Part shown: one piece after another, positions 6,449-13,625 of the stretch
Position numbering within the stretch: position 1 is the first letter of the stretch
Layout: the number at the start of each line of letters is the position of its first letter
Source of the DNA: OMOG01 sp041485845
GTDB lineage: Bacteria; Acidobacteriota; Terriglobia; Bryobacterales; Bryobacteraceae
Length of the DNA: 15,570 nt
NCBI GenBank assembly: GCA_041485845.1
Contig: JBGPKH010000153.1
Span: 1-15,570 of the forward strand
Reading direction: 5' to 3'
Notes under the pieces: model-generated
The model's input: only the letters and a program-made list of their open reading frames with translations
Told to the model about the DNA's origin: nothing
Databases searched by the model: none
Made by a program: the position numbers and the translations under genes

Positions 6449-8545
6449 GTGAAAGTCTACGAAAGCAAGGATATTCGGAACGTCGGTGTGGTGGGCCACG
6501 GCGATTCCGGCAAGACCACGCTCACCGCCGGTTTGCTGTTCACCGCCGGAGCCAGCAATCGCCTGCTCCGCGTGGATGAGGGCAACACGATCACCGACTT
6601 CGACGACGAAGAAATTCAGCGCCGGATCACGATCTCAACAGCCATCGCCGTGGCGGAGTGGAAGAAGTCCAAGATCAATATTCTCGATACTCCCGGCTAC
6701 AACATCTTTATTAACGACGCCAAAGCCGCACTGGCGGCGGCCGACGCCGCGCTGGTCCTGGTGGACGGCGTGGGCGGCGTCGAAGTGCAGACCGAAAAGG
6801 TTTGGCACTTCTCCGAGGATTACAAGCTCCCGCGCGTGGTGGTTGTCAACAAGCTGGATCGCGAGCGCGCCGATTTTGGGCGTGCCCTGGACAGCGTCAA
6901 CGAGACGTTCGGCCGCTCGGCCGTTCCCATCCAGATCCCTATCGGCGCCGAGCGCGATTTCTCGGGCGTCGTCGATCTCGTTCGCATGAGGGCGTACACC
7001 TACACCGCGGACGGCGACGGCAAGGGCAAGGAAGGCGACGTCCCGGCCAACCTGCAGGACGCCGCCCAGAAGGCCCACGACGCGCTGGTGGAGATCGTCG
7101 CCGAGGGCAACGACGCCCTTATGGAAGAGTTCTTCGATAAGGGGACGCTCGAAGCCGACCAGATCGTCGAGGGGTTGAAGCAGGGTGTGCGCGAAATGCG
7201 CATCTTCCCCGTGATGTGCGCCTCCGCCCTCCACAACATCGGCAGCGATCTCATTCTCAACTTCATCAACGACAATCTCCCCGCGCCCATCGAGCGCGAA
7301 CCCGTCGCGTGCCTGCTGAACGGCGCCGAGGCCACCCGCCAGATCGCCGGCAACTACCAGCCCTCCCTCTACGTTTTCAAGACCACCGCCGACCCGTTCG
7401 CCGGGCGCCTCACCTTCTTCAAGGTCTACACCGGTGTTGTGAAGAACGACGCCAACCTGCAAAACGTGACCCGCGGTACTTCCGAACGCCTCGCCCACCT
7501 GAGCAGCCCGCAGGGGAAAACCCTCCAGCCGGTGACCGAACTGCACGCCGGCGATCTGGGCGCGGTGGCCAAGCTGAAGGAGACGCTTACCGGCGACACG
7601 CTGGCCGAGAAAGCCTTCAACATCGTCTATCCGCCGGTGAAACTGGCCGAGCCGTCGATCGCCTTCGCCATCGAGGCCAAGTCGCGCAACGACGAGGACC
7701 GCATGGGCAACGCGGTTCACCGCATCCTCGAAGAAGACCAGTCACTGCGCTTCTACCGCGACCCGCAGACCCGCGAGTTCCTGCTGGCGGGCGCCGGGCA
7801 GCAGCACGTGGAAATCGTGGTCAGCCGCCTCAAGAAGCGCTATGGCGTGGATGTCACGCTCAAGGCTCCCAAGATTCCCTACCGCGAGACCATCCGCGGC
7901 ACGGCCGACGTTCAGGGACGGCACAAGAAGCAGACCGGCGGCCACGGCCAGTTCGGCGACTGCTGGATCAAGATGGAGCCGCTGCCGCGCGGCGCCAAGT
8001 TCGAATTCGCCAACGAGATCTTCGGCGGCTCCATCCCCAAGAACTTCATCCCCGCGGTGGAGAAGGGCATCGTGGAAGCCGCCGAGAACGGTTTCCTCGC
8101 CGGCTACCCCATGGTGGATTTCAAGGTGACGGTGTACGACGGGTCCTACCACGACGTCGATTCGTCGGAGTTGGCGTTCAAGTTGGCCGCGCGCAAGGCC
8201 TTCAAGGCCGCCATGCAGGAGGCCAAGCCGGCGCTGCTCGAACCCATCATGAACGTGGAGATTCAGGCGCCGGTGGAATACGCGGGCGACTTGATGGGTG
8301 ATCTCAACGGCCGCCGCGGCCGCATCTCGGGCATGGAGACCAAGGGCAGCACCCAGTTCATCCGCGCCCAGGTTCCTATGGCGGAGATGCTAAACTACCA
8401 GAGTGACCTGACGGCCATGACGCAGGGTCGAGCCTCCTTCAGCATGGAGTTCGACCACTACGATTATGTCCCCCAATTGCAGGCGGAAAAGATCATCGCC
8501 GCCGCAAAGGCCGCCAAGGCCGGCGAAGAGGAAGAAGAGGAATAG
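6449..8545 (+). CDS. Elongation factor G paralogue (EF-G-like translational GTPase)
   Basis: A 698-aa protein, the normal EF-G length. The GTPase motifs are GHGDSGKT (residues 16-23), RRITIS in switch I, DTPGY (80-84), NKLD (134-137) and CASALH. Domains II to V follow, including the domain IV segment HKKQTGGHGQFGD and the domain V segment PVEYAGDLMGDLNGRRGRI. EF-G moves tRNA and mRNA through the ribosome using GTP and, with ribosome recycling factor, splits ribosomes. Switch I reads R-R-I-T-I where main EF-G has R-G-I-T-I, and G1 has Gly-Asp-Ser; these and the acidic tail EEEEEE mark the EF-G-2 type paralogue, not the copy in the str operon. GTG 6449 is chosen because AAGGGGG lies eight bases upstream and homologues start with the VYESKDIRNVG segment; the open frame extends upstream to 6341 without protein-like sequence. 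No ribosomal-protein neighbours are present. Confidence 0.92.
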   Translation: MKVYESKDIRNVGVVGHGDSGKTTLTAGLLFTAGASNRLLRVDEGNTITDFDDEEIQRRITISTAIAVAEWKKSKINILDTPGYNIFINDAKAALAAADAALVLVDGVGGVEVQTEKVWHFSEDYKLPRVVVVNKLDRERADFGRALDSVNETFGRSAVPIQIPIGAERDFSGVVDLVRMRAYTYTADGDGKGKEGDVPANLQDAAQKAHDALVEIVAEGNDALMEEFFDKGTLEADQIVEGLKQGVREMRIFPVMCASALHNIGSDLILNFINDNLPAPIEREPVACLLNGAEATRQIAGNYQPSLYVFKTTADPFAGRLTFFKVYTGVVKNDANLQNVTRGTSERLAHLSSPQGKTLQPVTELHAGDLGAVAKLKETLTGDTLAEKAFNIVYPPVKLAEPSIAFAIEAKSRNDEDRMGNAVHRILEEDQSLRFYRDPQTREFLLAGAGQQHVEIVVSRLKKRYGVDVTLKAPKIPYRETIRGTADVQGRHKKQTGGHGQFGDCWIKMEPLPRGAKFEFANEIFGGSIPKNFIPAVEKGIVEAAENGFLAGYPMVDFKVTVYDGSYHDVDSSELAFKLAARKAFKAAMQEAKPALLEPIMNVEIQAPVEYAGDLMGDLNGRRGRISGMETKGSTQFIRAQVPMAEMLNYQSDLTAMTQGRASFSMEFDHYDYVPQLQAEKIIAAAKAAKAGEEEEEE

Positions 8546-8706
8546 GGACACATCCCCGTCCGGTGACGACACACACATCGGGCGGGATTCTCCTCAGTTA
8601 GGTGTTGCAAACCGTACGCGCAGTGGTGTAGCCTTTAAGGTTCGTGGCGGTTCCAAGCGGGCAGAGACTCGCGTAAGTTGTTTATTTTCATTGTTCGAGG
8701 ACCTAG
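8546..8706. other. 161-base intergenic gap
   Basis: It separates the EF-G and transglycosylase genes. A weak pair GGGAC/GTCC just after the EF-G stop could fold, and the ribosome site GAGG (8697-8700) lies six bases before the next ATG. I see no convincing promoter boxes; TTGCAA at 8605-8610 with TAGCCT 18 bases later is a poor candidate. Confidence 0.4.
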
Positions 8707-10404
8707 ATGGACGATCGAACTAAGACGCTTTTCTCCTTTTTTGCGCTAGCAGCAGCTCTTACCACCGCCGGTTGTGGCTTTAATCAGCAAGCCAGATTCC
8801 AAATGTCGTTCCTGCCCCGAGCGCCGCACTCGGGTGCCGGCGAGACCGAAACCATCCCGGCGCCGGTGGTTTCCAGTAATCCTTACCTCCAACTGAAGAT
8901 GCCCGCCCTCCTGTCGGCGGAGCCTCTCCCTCCCCGGCGCAAGACTCGCGGCGATACGCTCATGCTGAATGCCGGCCAGGCGTTTCAGCGCGGCAAGCGA
9001 GCCTACCAGGTGAACAATATCGGCGCCGCGCGCAAAGAATTCGACGCCGCGGTAGATATGATGCTCGACGCCTCGGATGAGAACCCCGCGGACCGTGCGG
9101 AATATGACAATCACATGGAAGAGATGGTGGAGGCGATCCACCATTTTGACCTGGCGGGCATGGGCGCTTCGGCCGCCGTGGAACAAGGCAAGTTCGAGAA
9201 GGCCCCCCTCGAAGACATTCTGCAAATGACCTTTCCGGTCGATCCCAAGCTGAAAGACAAGGTTCGCGAGCAGGTGGCGGCCACGGTCTCACAGTTGCCC
9301 CTGTCGGTGAACGACACGGTGCTCGGGTACATCAACTACTTCTCCAACCGCGGGCACAGAACGATCGTCGCCGGCGCCCAGCGGTCCGGCCGGTACCGGC
9401 CGATGATTCAACGCATTCTGGACGAAGAAGGCGTGCCCCAGGAACTGATTCACCTGGCCCAGGCGGAATCGGGCTTCATGCCGCGCGCCATTTCCCGCGC
9501 CGCGGCGGGGGGCATGTGGCAATTCCTCAAGTGGCGCGGCAATCAATACGGTTTGATGCAGACGCGATACACCGACGAACGCATGGATCCCGAAAAGGCC
9601 ACCCGCGCGGCGGCCCACCATCTGCGCGATCTGTATTCCGAATTCGGCGACTGGTACCTGGCGATCGCGGCTTACAACTGCGGGCCGGGAGTGGTGGAGC
9701 GCGCCGTCGAGCGCACCGGGTACGCCGATTTCTGGGAACTGCGCAGCCGCGGCGTCCTGCCCGCCGAGACCACCAACTACGTGCCCATCATTCTGGCCAT
9801 GACGATCATGGAGAAGAATGCCGCCGATTACGGCCTCGAAGGGCTGCAATTGGATCCGCCGCTGGAATACGACACCGTGGAAACAACCGCGCCCACCAGT
9901 CTGCTGCTGGTGTCGGATATTACCGACGCGTCGGCTGGGCAACTCGCGGAACTGAACCCCGCGGCGCTGAAGGGGATGGTCCCCGAGAACTATTCGCTTC
10001 GCGTCCCCAAGGGCGGCGGCAAACAGATCATGGCCGCGTTACAGATGGTTCCCGCCGAGCATCGCGATTCCTGGCGCATGCACCAGGTGGGCCCGGGCGA
10101 GACCATGGCCGCCATCGCCAAGCGCTATGGAGCCGCGCCGGCGAGTATCGTCGCGGCCAACAAACTGGCTTCCAACGACGCGGTGGAAGGCGATCGGTTG
10201 CTGATTCCGGCGTCGATGCGCGCGGAAGCTCCCGTGAGGACAACCCGAGCCACCGTTTCCCGAAACGGACAGCGGTCTGCGGCCGCCCGGAACTCCACGA
10301 CAGTCCGTGGCGCCCGCACCAGAATGACGTCCACCAAGACCAACAGCGCCGCCAATCGCGCGCGCAAATCGCCCGTGATCGTGGCCCGCACTACCCCCCG
10401 ATAG
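8707..10404 (+). CDS. Lipoprotein lytic transglycosylase with LysM domain (MltD-like)
   Basis: A 565-aa envelope protein that should cleave the glycan strands of peptidoglycan to 1,6-anhydro products. A lipoprotein signal peptide ends in TTAGC with Cys23 as the lipid anchor. Residues about 82-115 form a TPR-like hairpin (AFQRGKRAYQVNNIGAAR). The SLT family 1 catalytic domain spans roughly 230-375, with catalytic Glu254 in AQAESGF, then GGMWQF, and AIAAYNCGPG. A linker like that of MltD (AELNPAALKGMVP) leads to a LysM peptidoglycan-binding domain at 459-501. The last 60 residues are a basic Arg/Ser/Thr-rich tail with no known domain. ATG 8707 follows GAGG by six bases. The gap before the next gene contains a likely promoter, so it need not be co-transcribed with the H1-like gene. 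Confidence 0.9.
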   Translation: MDDRTKTLFSFFALAAALTTAGCGFNQQARFQMSFLPRAPHSGAGETETIPAPVVSSNPYLQLKMPALLSAEPLPPRRKTRGDTLMLNAGQAFQRGKRAYQVNNIGAARKEFDAAVDMMLDASDENPADRAEYDNHMEEMVEAIHHFDLAGMGASAAVEQGKFEKAPLEDILQMTFPVDPKLKDKVREQVAATVSQLPLSVNDTVLGYINYFSNRGHRTIVAGAQRSGRYRPMIQRILDEEGVPQELIHLAQAESGFMPRAISRAAAGGMWQFLKWRGNQYGLMQTRYTDERMDPEKATRAAAHHLRDLYSEFGDWYLAIAAYNCGPGVVERAVERTGYADFWELRSRGVLPAETTNYVPIILAMTIMEKNAADYGLEGLQLDPPLEYDTVETTAPTSLLLVSDITDASAGQLAELNPAALKGMVPENYSLRVPKGGGKQIMAALQMVPAEHRDSWRMHQVGPGETMAAIAKRYGAAPASIVAANKLASNDAVEGDRLLIPASMRAEAPVRTTRATVSRNGQRSAAARNSTTVRGARTRMTSTKTNSAANRARKSPVIVARTTPR

Positions 10405-10444
10405 TTTCGGACCGGATTTTTCACGTTATCGCACGTTTTCCCTA

Positions 10445-10472
10445 TTGCCTCACTGGAAAAAAGGGGTATGCT
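10445..10472 (+). promoter_or_regulatory. Candidate sigma-70-type promoter for the H1-like gene
   Basis: TTGCCT (10445-10450) and TATGCT (10467-10472) are 16 bases apart, each matching four of six consensus positions. A transcript from about 10479 would carry the strong ribosome site AGGAGG (10496-10501), eight bases before the ATG at 10510. Confidence 0.45.
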
Positions 10473-10509
10473 ATGGGTGATTGTGGACTGGCTACAGGAG
10501 GCTTGCTGA

Positions 10510-11115
10510 ATGTTTGATAGCTCGAGATTCGCTCCGAAGGACGAAGAAGAGATGGAAGACTTCCACGACTACGAGGACGAAGAGCACTCCGAACTAGGTT
10601 CCAAGCTCGACGACTACAACGATACGGAAGACGAGGACGAAGAAGAAGAGGAGGAGGCGGCGGCACGTGTCGCTCCGGCTCCCGAGCCCGCGCCCGTAGC
10701 AGTGGTAAAGCCTCCGGCGCCTGAACCCGCGCCAGCCGCCGCACCTCCGGAGAAAGCAGCGAAGCAGGCAGCCGCGGCCAAGGAGGCCGCAAAGAAGGCG
10801 CCGGTAAAGGCGGCTCCAGCGGCGAAGGCGGCTCCCGCCAAGAAGGCCGCGGCGAAGGCGGCTCCCGCCAAGAAGGCCGCGGCGAAGGCGGCTCCCGCCA
10901 AGAAGGCCGCGGCGAAGAAGGCGCCAGCGAAGAAGGCTCCCGCCAAGAAGGCTGTGGCGAAGAAAGCCCCCGCCAAGAAAGCTGCGAAAAAGGCTCCCGC
11001 CAAGAAAGCTGCGAAAAAGGCACCCGCCAGGAAAGCTGCGAAAAAAGCCCCCGCCAGGAAAGCCGCGAAAAAGGCTCCCGCCAAGAAAGCCCCTGCAAGA
11101 AAAGGCAAGCGCTAG
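10510..11115 (+). CDS. Histone H1-like Lys/Ala-rich protein with acidic N-terminus
   Basis: A 201-aa protein in three parts. Residues about 10-57 are strongly acidic, with runs of Asp and Glu. Residues 58-82 are an Ala/Pro linker. Residues 83-201 are a tandem array of A-P-A-K-K and A-A-K-K-A units ending in RKGKR. The tail resembles eukaryotic histone H1 tails and bacterial AlgP/HctB-type proteins, which bind DNA through lysines without a folded domain. The acidic head could mask the tail or contact other proteins; that is inference. The strong AGGAGG site suggests abundant synthesis. Lysine rises and arginine appears towards the C-terminus, where the repeat unit changes from ten to nine residues. 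Confidence 0.85.
   Translation: MFDSSRFAPKDEEEMEDFHDYEDEEHSELGSKLDDYNDTEDEDEEEEEEAAARVAPAPEPAPVAVVKPPAPEPAPAAAPPEKAAKQAAAAKEAAKKAPVKAAPAAKAAPAKKAAAKAAPAKKAAAKAAPAKKAAAKKAPAKKAPAKKAVAKKAPAKKAAKKAPAKKAAKKAPARKAAKKAPARKAAKKAPAKKAPARKGKR
10821..10917 (+). repeat. 30-bp tandem repeat, about 3.2 exact copies
   Basis: Three identical 30-base units at 10821-10850, 10851-10880 and 10881-10910 plus seven further bases. Each encodes the decapeptide AAPAKKAAAK (in rotated phase). Exact identity at silent positions points to recent copy-number change by slippage. Confidence 0.9.
10975..11082 (+). repeat. 27-bp tandem repeat, four near-identical copies
   Basis: Units at 10975-11001, 11002-11028, 11029-11055 and 11056-11082, each encoding K/R-KAAKKAPA. 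They differ at a few bases, including AAG to AGG (Lys to Arg), so this array is older than the 30-bp one. Confidence 0.85.
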
Positions 11116-11232
11116 TCTAGCAGCCACTGAGTGGGGCGGTCTCCCGTGAGGCAGCCCCTGTCACGAGAATTGCCGCTAACCGGCGTCACGCGCCCGGCAC
11201 CGCCCGCGGGCTCGGCGTTTCGACCTTGGCGA

Positions 11233-11279
11233 GGCCAAAGGAGGTAGCCCCGGCGGTCTTTGCCGCCGGCCTTTTGGCC
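11233..11279. terminator. Nested hairpin between convergent genes, probable two-way terminator
   Basis: The inner stem CCGGCGG (11250-11256) pairs with CCGCCGG (11263-11269) around TCTTTG. Outside it, GGCCAAAGG (11233-11241) pairs with CCTTTTGGCC (11270-11279) with one bulged T. The eight unpaired bases on the left side contain most of AGGAGGT, but no start codon lies at a useful distance. It sits in the 241-base gap between the H1-like gene and a convergent small gene, which fits a shared terminator. The rest of 11116-11356 shows only GC-rich sequence including the palindrome GCCCGCGGGC. Confidence 0.55.
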
Positions 11280-11356
11280 CTTCCCCTACTCACCGGGAGC
11301 CCGAGAGACTCGCTGGAACGTGGGGCGCCGGCCCTACCCCGCCGGAAGGCGATTTA

Positions 11357-11605
11357 CTAGCTCTCTTTGTTCACCACCCGGCGGCACCGCTCGAACAGCT
11401 CCAGGAGCGCTTCGGCGTGCTCTTCGGCCGAGCGCGTCGCGGGCTTCCCCGAAAACCCGGTCGAAGACTGCGCCGCTCTTCCGTAGCCCGTATTCACTGC
11501 GATGAACTTCATCAGCTCCAGCGCAACGTCGTCCTTGCTGCGAGCCCCCCCCGGCGCCGCTGGCGTCTCGGGAGTGCTGGTATTGGGTGACTCTAGTTCC
11601 GCCAT
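11357..11605 (-). CDS. Small conserved-looking 82-aa protein
   Basis: The first about 22 residues are a disordered Pro/Ala/Ser stretch. The rest, DDVALELMKFIAVNTGYG followed by a Ser/Gly loop and HAEALLELFERCRRVV, forms two amphipathic helices around a glycine-rich loop. The protein-like pattern sits in this frame only. ATG 11605 is the first start after an in-frame TGA; GGAGG lies 14 bases upstream, which is long, and the overlapping ATG at 11618 belongs to a frame with no protein-like content. I have a sense of similar small hypothetical proteins in Acidobacteriota but cannot name a family or function. It is divergent from the HipA-like gene with 51 bases between the chosen starts. Confidence 0.6.
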   Translation of the reverse strand: MAELESPNTSTPETPAAPGGARSKDDVALELMKFIAVNTGYGRAAQSSTGFSGKPATRSAEEHAEALLELFERCRRVVNKES

Positions 11606-11656
11606 CTCGGTGATTCATTCCTCCGTGTGGTACAACTCTTAGGTTACTGCATTCCG

Positions 11657-12472
11657 ATGCCGCTCACGGCTGTCCGGCATGTCCGAAAAATGCGAGGAGG
11701 CGCCCAGTCCCACTTGGTGGAGGCGGATGACGGCCATTGGTACGTCGTCAAGTTCCGCAACAACCCCCAGCACCGGCGGATCCTGGTGAATGAGCTGCTC
11801 GCCGCGGCATTCCTGGACTACCTCAGAATCGCGACACCCGAAACCGCGGTCATCGAGGTCGGCGCGGCATTTCTCACGGCCAACCCGGAGGTCCACATCA
11901 CCCTGGGCACGCGCCGCATCGAGATCGAACCCGGCTGGCACTTCGGCTCCCGCTATCCCGGCGACCCCGCCCGCACCGCCGTGTACGATTTTCTCCCCGA
12001 TGCGCTCCTTCCCAGCGTGGTCAACCTCGAGGACTTTCGCGCCATCCTGGTTTTCGACAAATGGGCCGGCAACGCCGACGGCCGCCAGAGCGTCTTCTAC
12101 CGCGCGATGGTGCGCAGCGAAGCAGGCGCCGGCCGCCCCGGATTCGTGGCCCGCATGATCGACCACGGCTTCGCTTTCAACGGCCCCAATTGGGACTTCC
12201 CCGAGTCGCCCTTGCAGGGCGTCTACGCGCGCCGTCTGGTGTACGATGCGGTCCGCTCGCTGGACGACTTTCAGCCCTGGCTCGACCAGGTGAGGGGCTT
12301 TCCCGAAGAAGTGATCGACCGCGCCTGGAAGCGCATTCCGCCGGACTGGATCGCGGACGACGAGGACGCCCTGGATCGCCTCCTGGAACGGCTCTTCGAG
12401 CGGCGCAAGCGCATTCCCGAGCTGATCGCCGCCTGCCGCGAGTCGCGCACGAACCCTTTCCCAAACTGGTAA
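11657..12472 (+). CDS. HipA-like kinase domain protein, without HipB partner
   Basis: A 271-aa protein resembling the stand-alone HipA-like kinase family (HipA_2). Visible features are a glycine-rich loop MRGGAQSHL (residues 12-20), the ATP-binding Lys32 in YVVKFRNN, the catalytic-loop-like FDKWAGNADGRQ (133-144, Asn139 and Asp141), and the metal-binding-like MIDHGFAF (167-174). HipA kinases phosphorylate protein targets such as GltX in toxin-antitoxin systems; the substrate of this short stand-alone class is not known to me. No HipB-like repressor is adjacent. GTG 11627 in the same frame would add ten residues; neither start has a clear ribosome site, and ATG 11657 is preferred because the family usually begins close to the K-M-R-G-G motif. 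The gene converges with the acr3 remnant. Confidence 0.8.
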   Translation: MPLTAVRHVRKMRGGAQSHLVEADDGHWYVVKFRNNPQHRRILVNELLAAAFLDYLRIATPETAVIEVGAAFLTANPEVHITLGTRRIEIEPGWHFGSRYPGDPARTAVYDFLPDALLPSVVNLEDFRAILVFDKWAGNADGRQSVFYRAMVRSEAGAGRPGFVARMIDHGFAFNGPNWDFPESPLQGVYARRLVYDAVRSLDDFQPWLDQVRGFPEEVIDRAWKRIPPDWIADDEDALDRLLERLFERRKRIPELIAACRESRTNPFPNW

Positions 12473-12529
12473 CGCCGGGGCAGGATGGTGACCGCTGGGA
12501 CAGCCCGCCTCAAGCGGCCCGCTGGGGGC

Positions 12530-13622
12530 GCGGGAAACCAATGCCGCGTTCGATTGCACAGGCCGCATACCGACAGCATCACCGGCACCTCCACCAACAC
12601 ACCGACCACACGTCGCCAATGCCGCGCCGGACTGCGGTCCGAACAGGGCGATCGCCGTCGCCACCGCGAGCTCGAAGAAGTTGCTCGCGCCGATCAACGC
12701 TCCCGGAGCGGCCACGGAGTAATCCACCTTCAACACCTTACCTTCATGAGTCCGTAGGCCAGCCCGGCGTTCAGGTACACCTGCAAAGTGATCGGCACGG
12801 CGATCAGGACGACATGCAGGAACCGGTTGGTGATGTTGTCGGACTGAAAAGCGAAGATGAAAACCAGCGTCCCGAGAAGCGCCGCGATGGTTACGGCAGC
12901 GAATCGCGGCAAGAGCGTCTGCTCAAACCACACGCACCCGCGCCGGCCGACCAGCCACGCCCGCAGGAGGATGCCCGCCGTGAGGGGAATCACGATAAAC
13001 ACGATCACCGAGTACAGCAGCACCCGGAAAGGCACCACCAGCGACGATGCGCCGGTGACCAGAAACTGAACGATCGGCACGAACGCCGCCAGCATGGATG
13101 AGGTCGTTCACCGCGACCTGAACCAGCGTGTAGGCCGGGTCGCCGCCGGTCAAGTGACTCCACACGAAGACCATGGCCGTACAGGGCGCGGCCGCCAGGA
13201 TGATGCAGCCCGCGATGTACTGATCCGCCTCGGCGCTGGAGACCAGGCCGGAAAAGAGATAGCGGAAAAACAGCCACGCCAGAAAAGCCATGGAGAACGG
13301 CTTGACCAGCCAGTTGACGGTGAGGGTGACCAGCAGGCCCGCGGGTCTCTTTCCGGCGTTGCGCAGCGCTCCAAAATCGACCTTCATCATCATGGGGGTA
13401 ATCATCAGCCAGATCAGAACGGCGATCGGGGCGTTGATCTGGCTGCCATGGCCGAATTCCAGGCCACGAAGGTTCTGGACGGCCGCCGGCAAGAGGCGGC
13501 CCAACGCCACGCCCCCCCACCATGCAGAGTCCGACCCACACCGTCAGGTATCGCTCGAAGAACCCCAGGGTGCGATCTTCGGCCGCCGCCGCCTGCCCCG
13601 CAATGGCGCTCCAATCGGCCGG
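12530..13622 (-). pseudogene. acr3: Acr3 arsenite efflux permease, disrupted by four frameshifts
   Basis: Acr3 exports arsenite through ten membrane helices. Read from 13622 down, the protein is recognisable throughout but changes frame four times: FFERYLTVWVGLCMVGG up to a seven-base G run (13512-13518), then VALGRLLP through APCTAMVFVW (the conserved helix Cys) to VNDLI, then after one extra base (13096) MLAAFVPIVQFLV to GLAYGLMK, then near 12736 LKVDYSVAAPGALIGASNFF to ALAT, then after one extra base (12610) VVGVLVEVPVML to NRTRHWF. No ATG, GTG or TTG start is seen between the arsM stop (13626) and the first conserved segment; an ATT at 13604 is the only nearby rare option. It is last in the ars operon, three bases after arsM. 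Sequencing error is possible, but adjacent long genes are clean. Confidence 0.85.
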
Positions 13623-13625
13623 CTC

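Noticed and set aside
6635..7720. Long minus-strand frame of 361 codons
   Set aside because: Antisense to the EF-G gene; composition follows the complement of EF-G codons.
7216..8301. Plus-strand frame of 361 codons inside EF-G
   Set aside because: Arg-rich out-of-frame reading of a GC-rich gene; no motif.
10821..11082. Regular repeats that might suggest a CRISPR array
   Set aside because: Units are directly abutting with no unique spacers and encode a regular Lys/Ala protein.
10442..11127. Several long minus-strand frames opposite the H1-like gene, with Leu/Trp/Arg or Ala/Phe repeats
   Set aside because: They arise because the repeated Lys/Ala codons contain no stop on any reading; the strong ribosome site and biased protein pattern support the plus strand.
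11334..11618. 94-codon minus frame starting right after GGAGG at 11618
   Set aside because: Better ribosome spacing, but the sequence is Gly/Arg/Ala-rich with no helix pattern; the overlapping 82-aa frame looks like a true protein.
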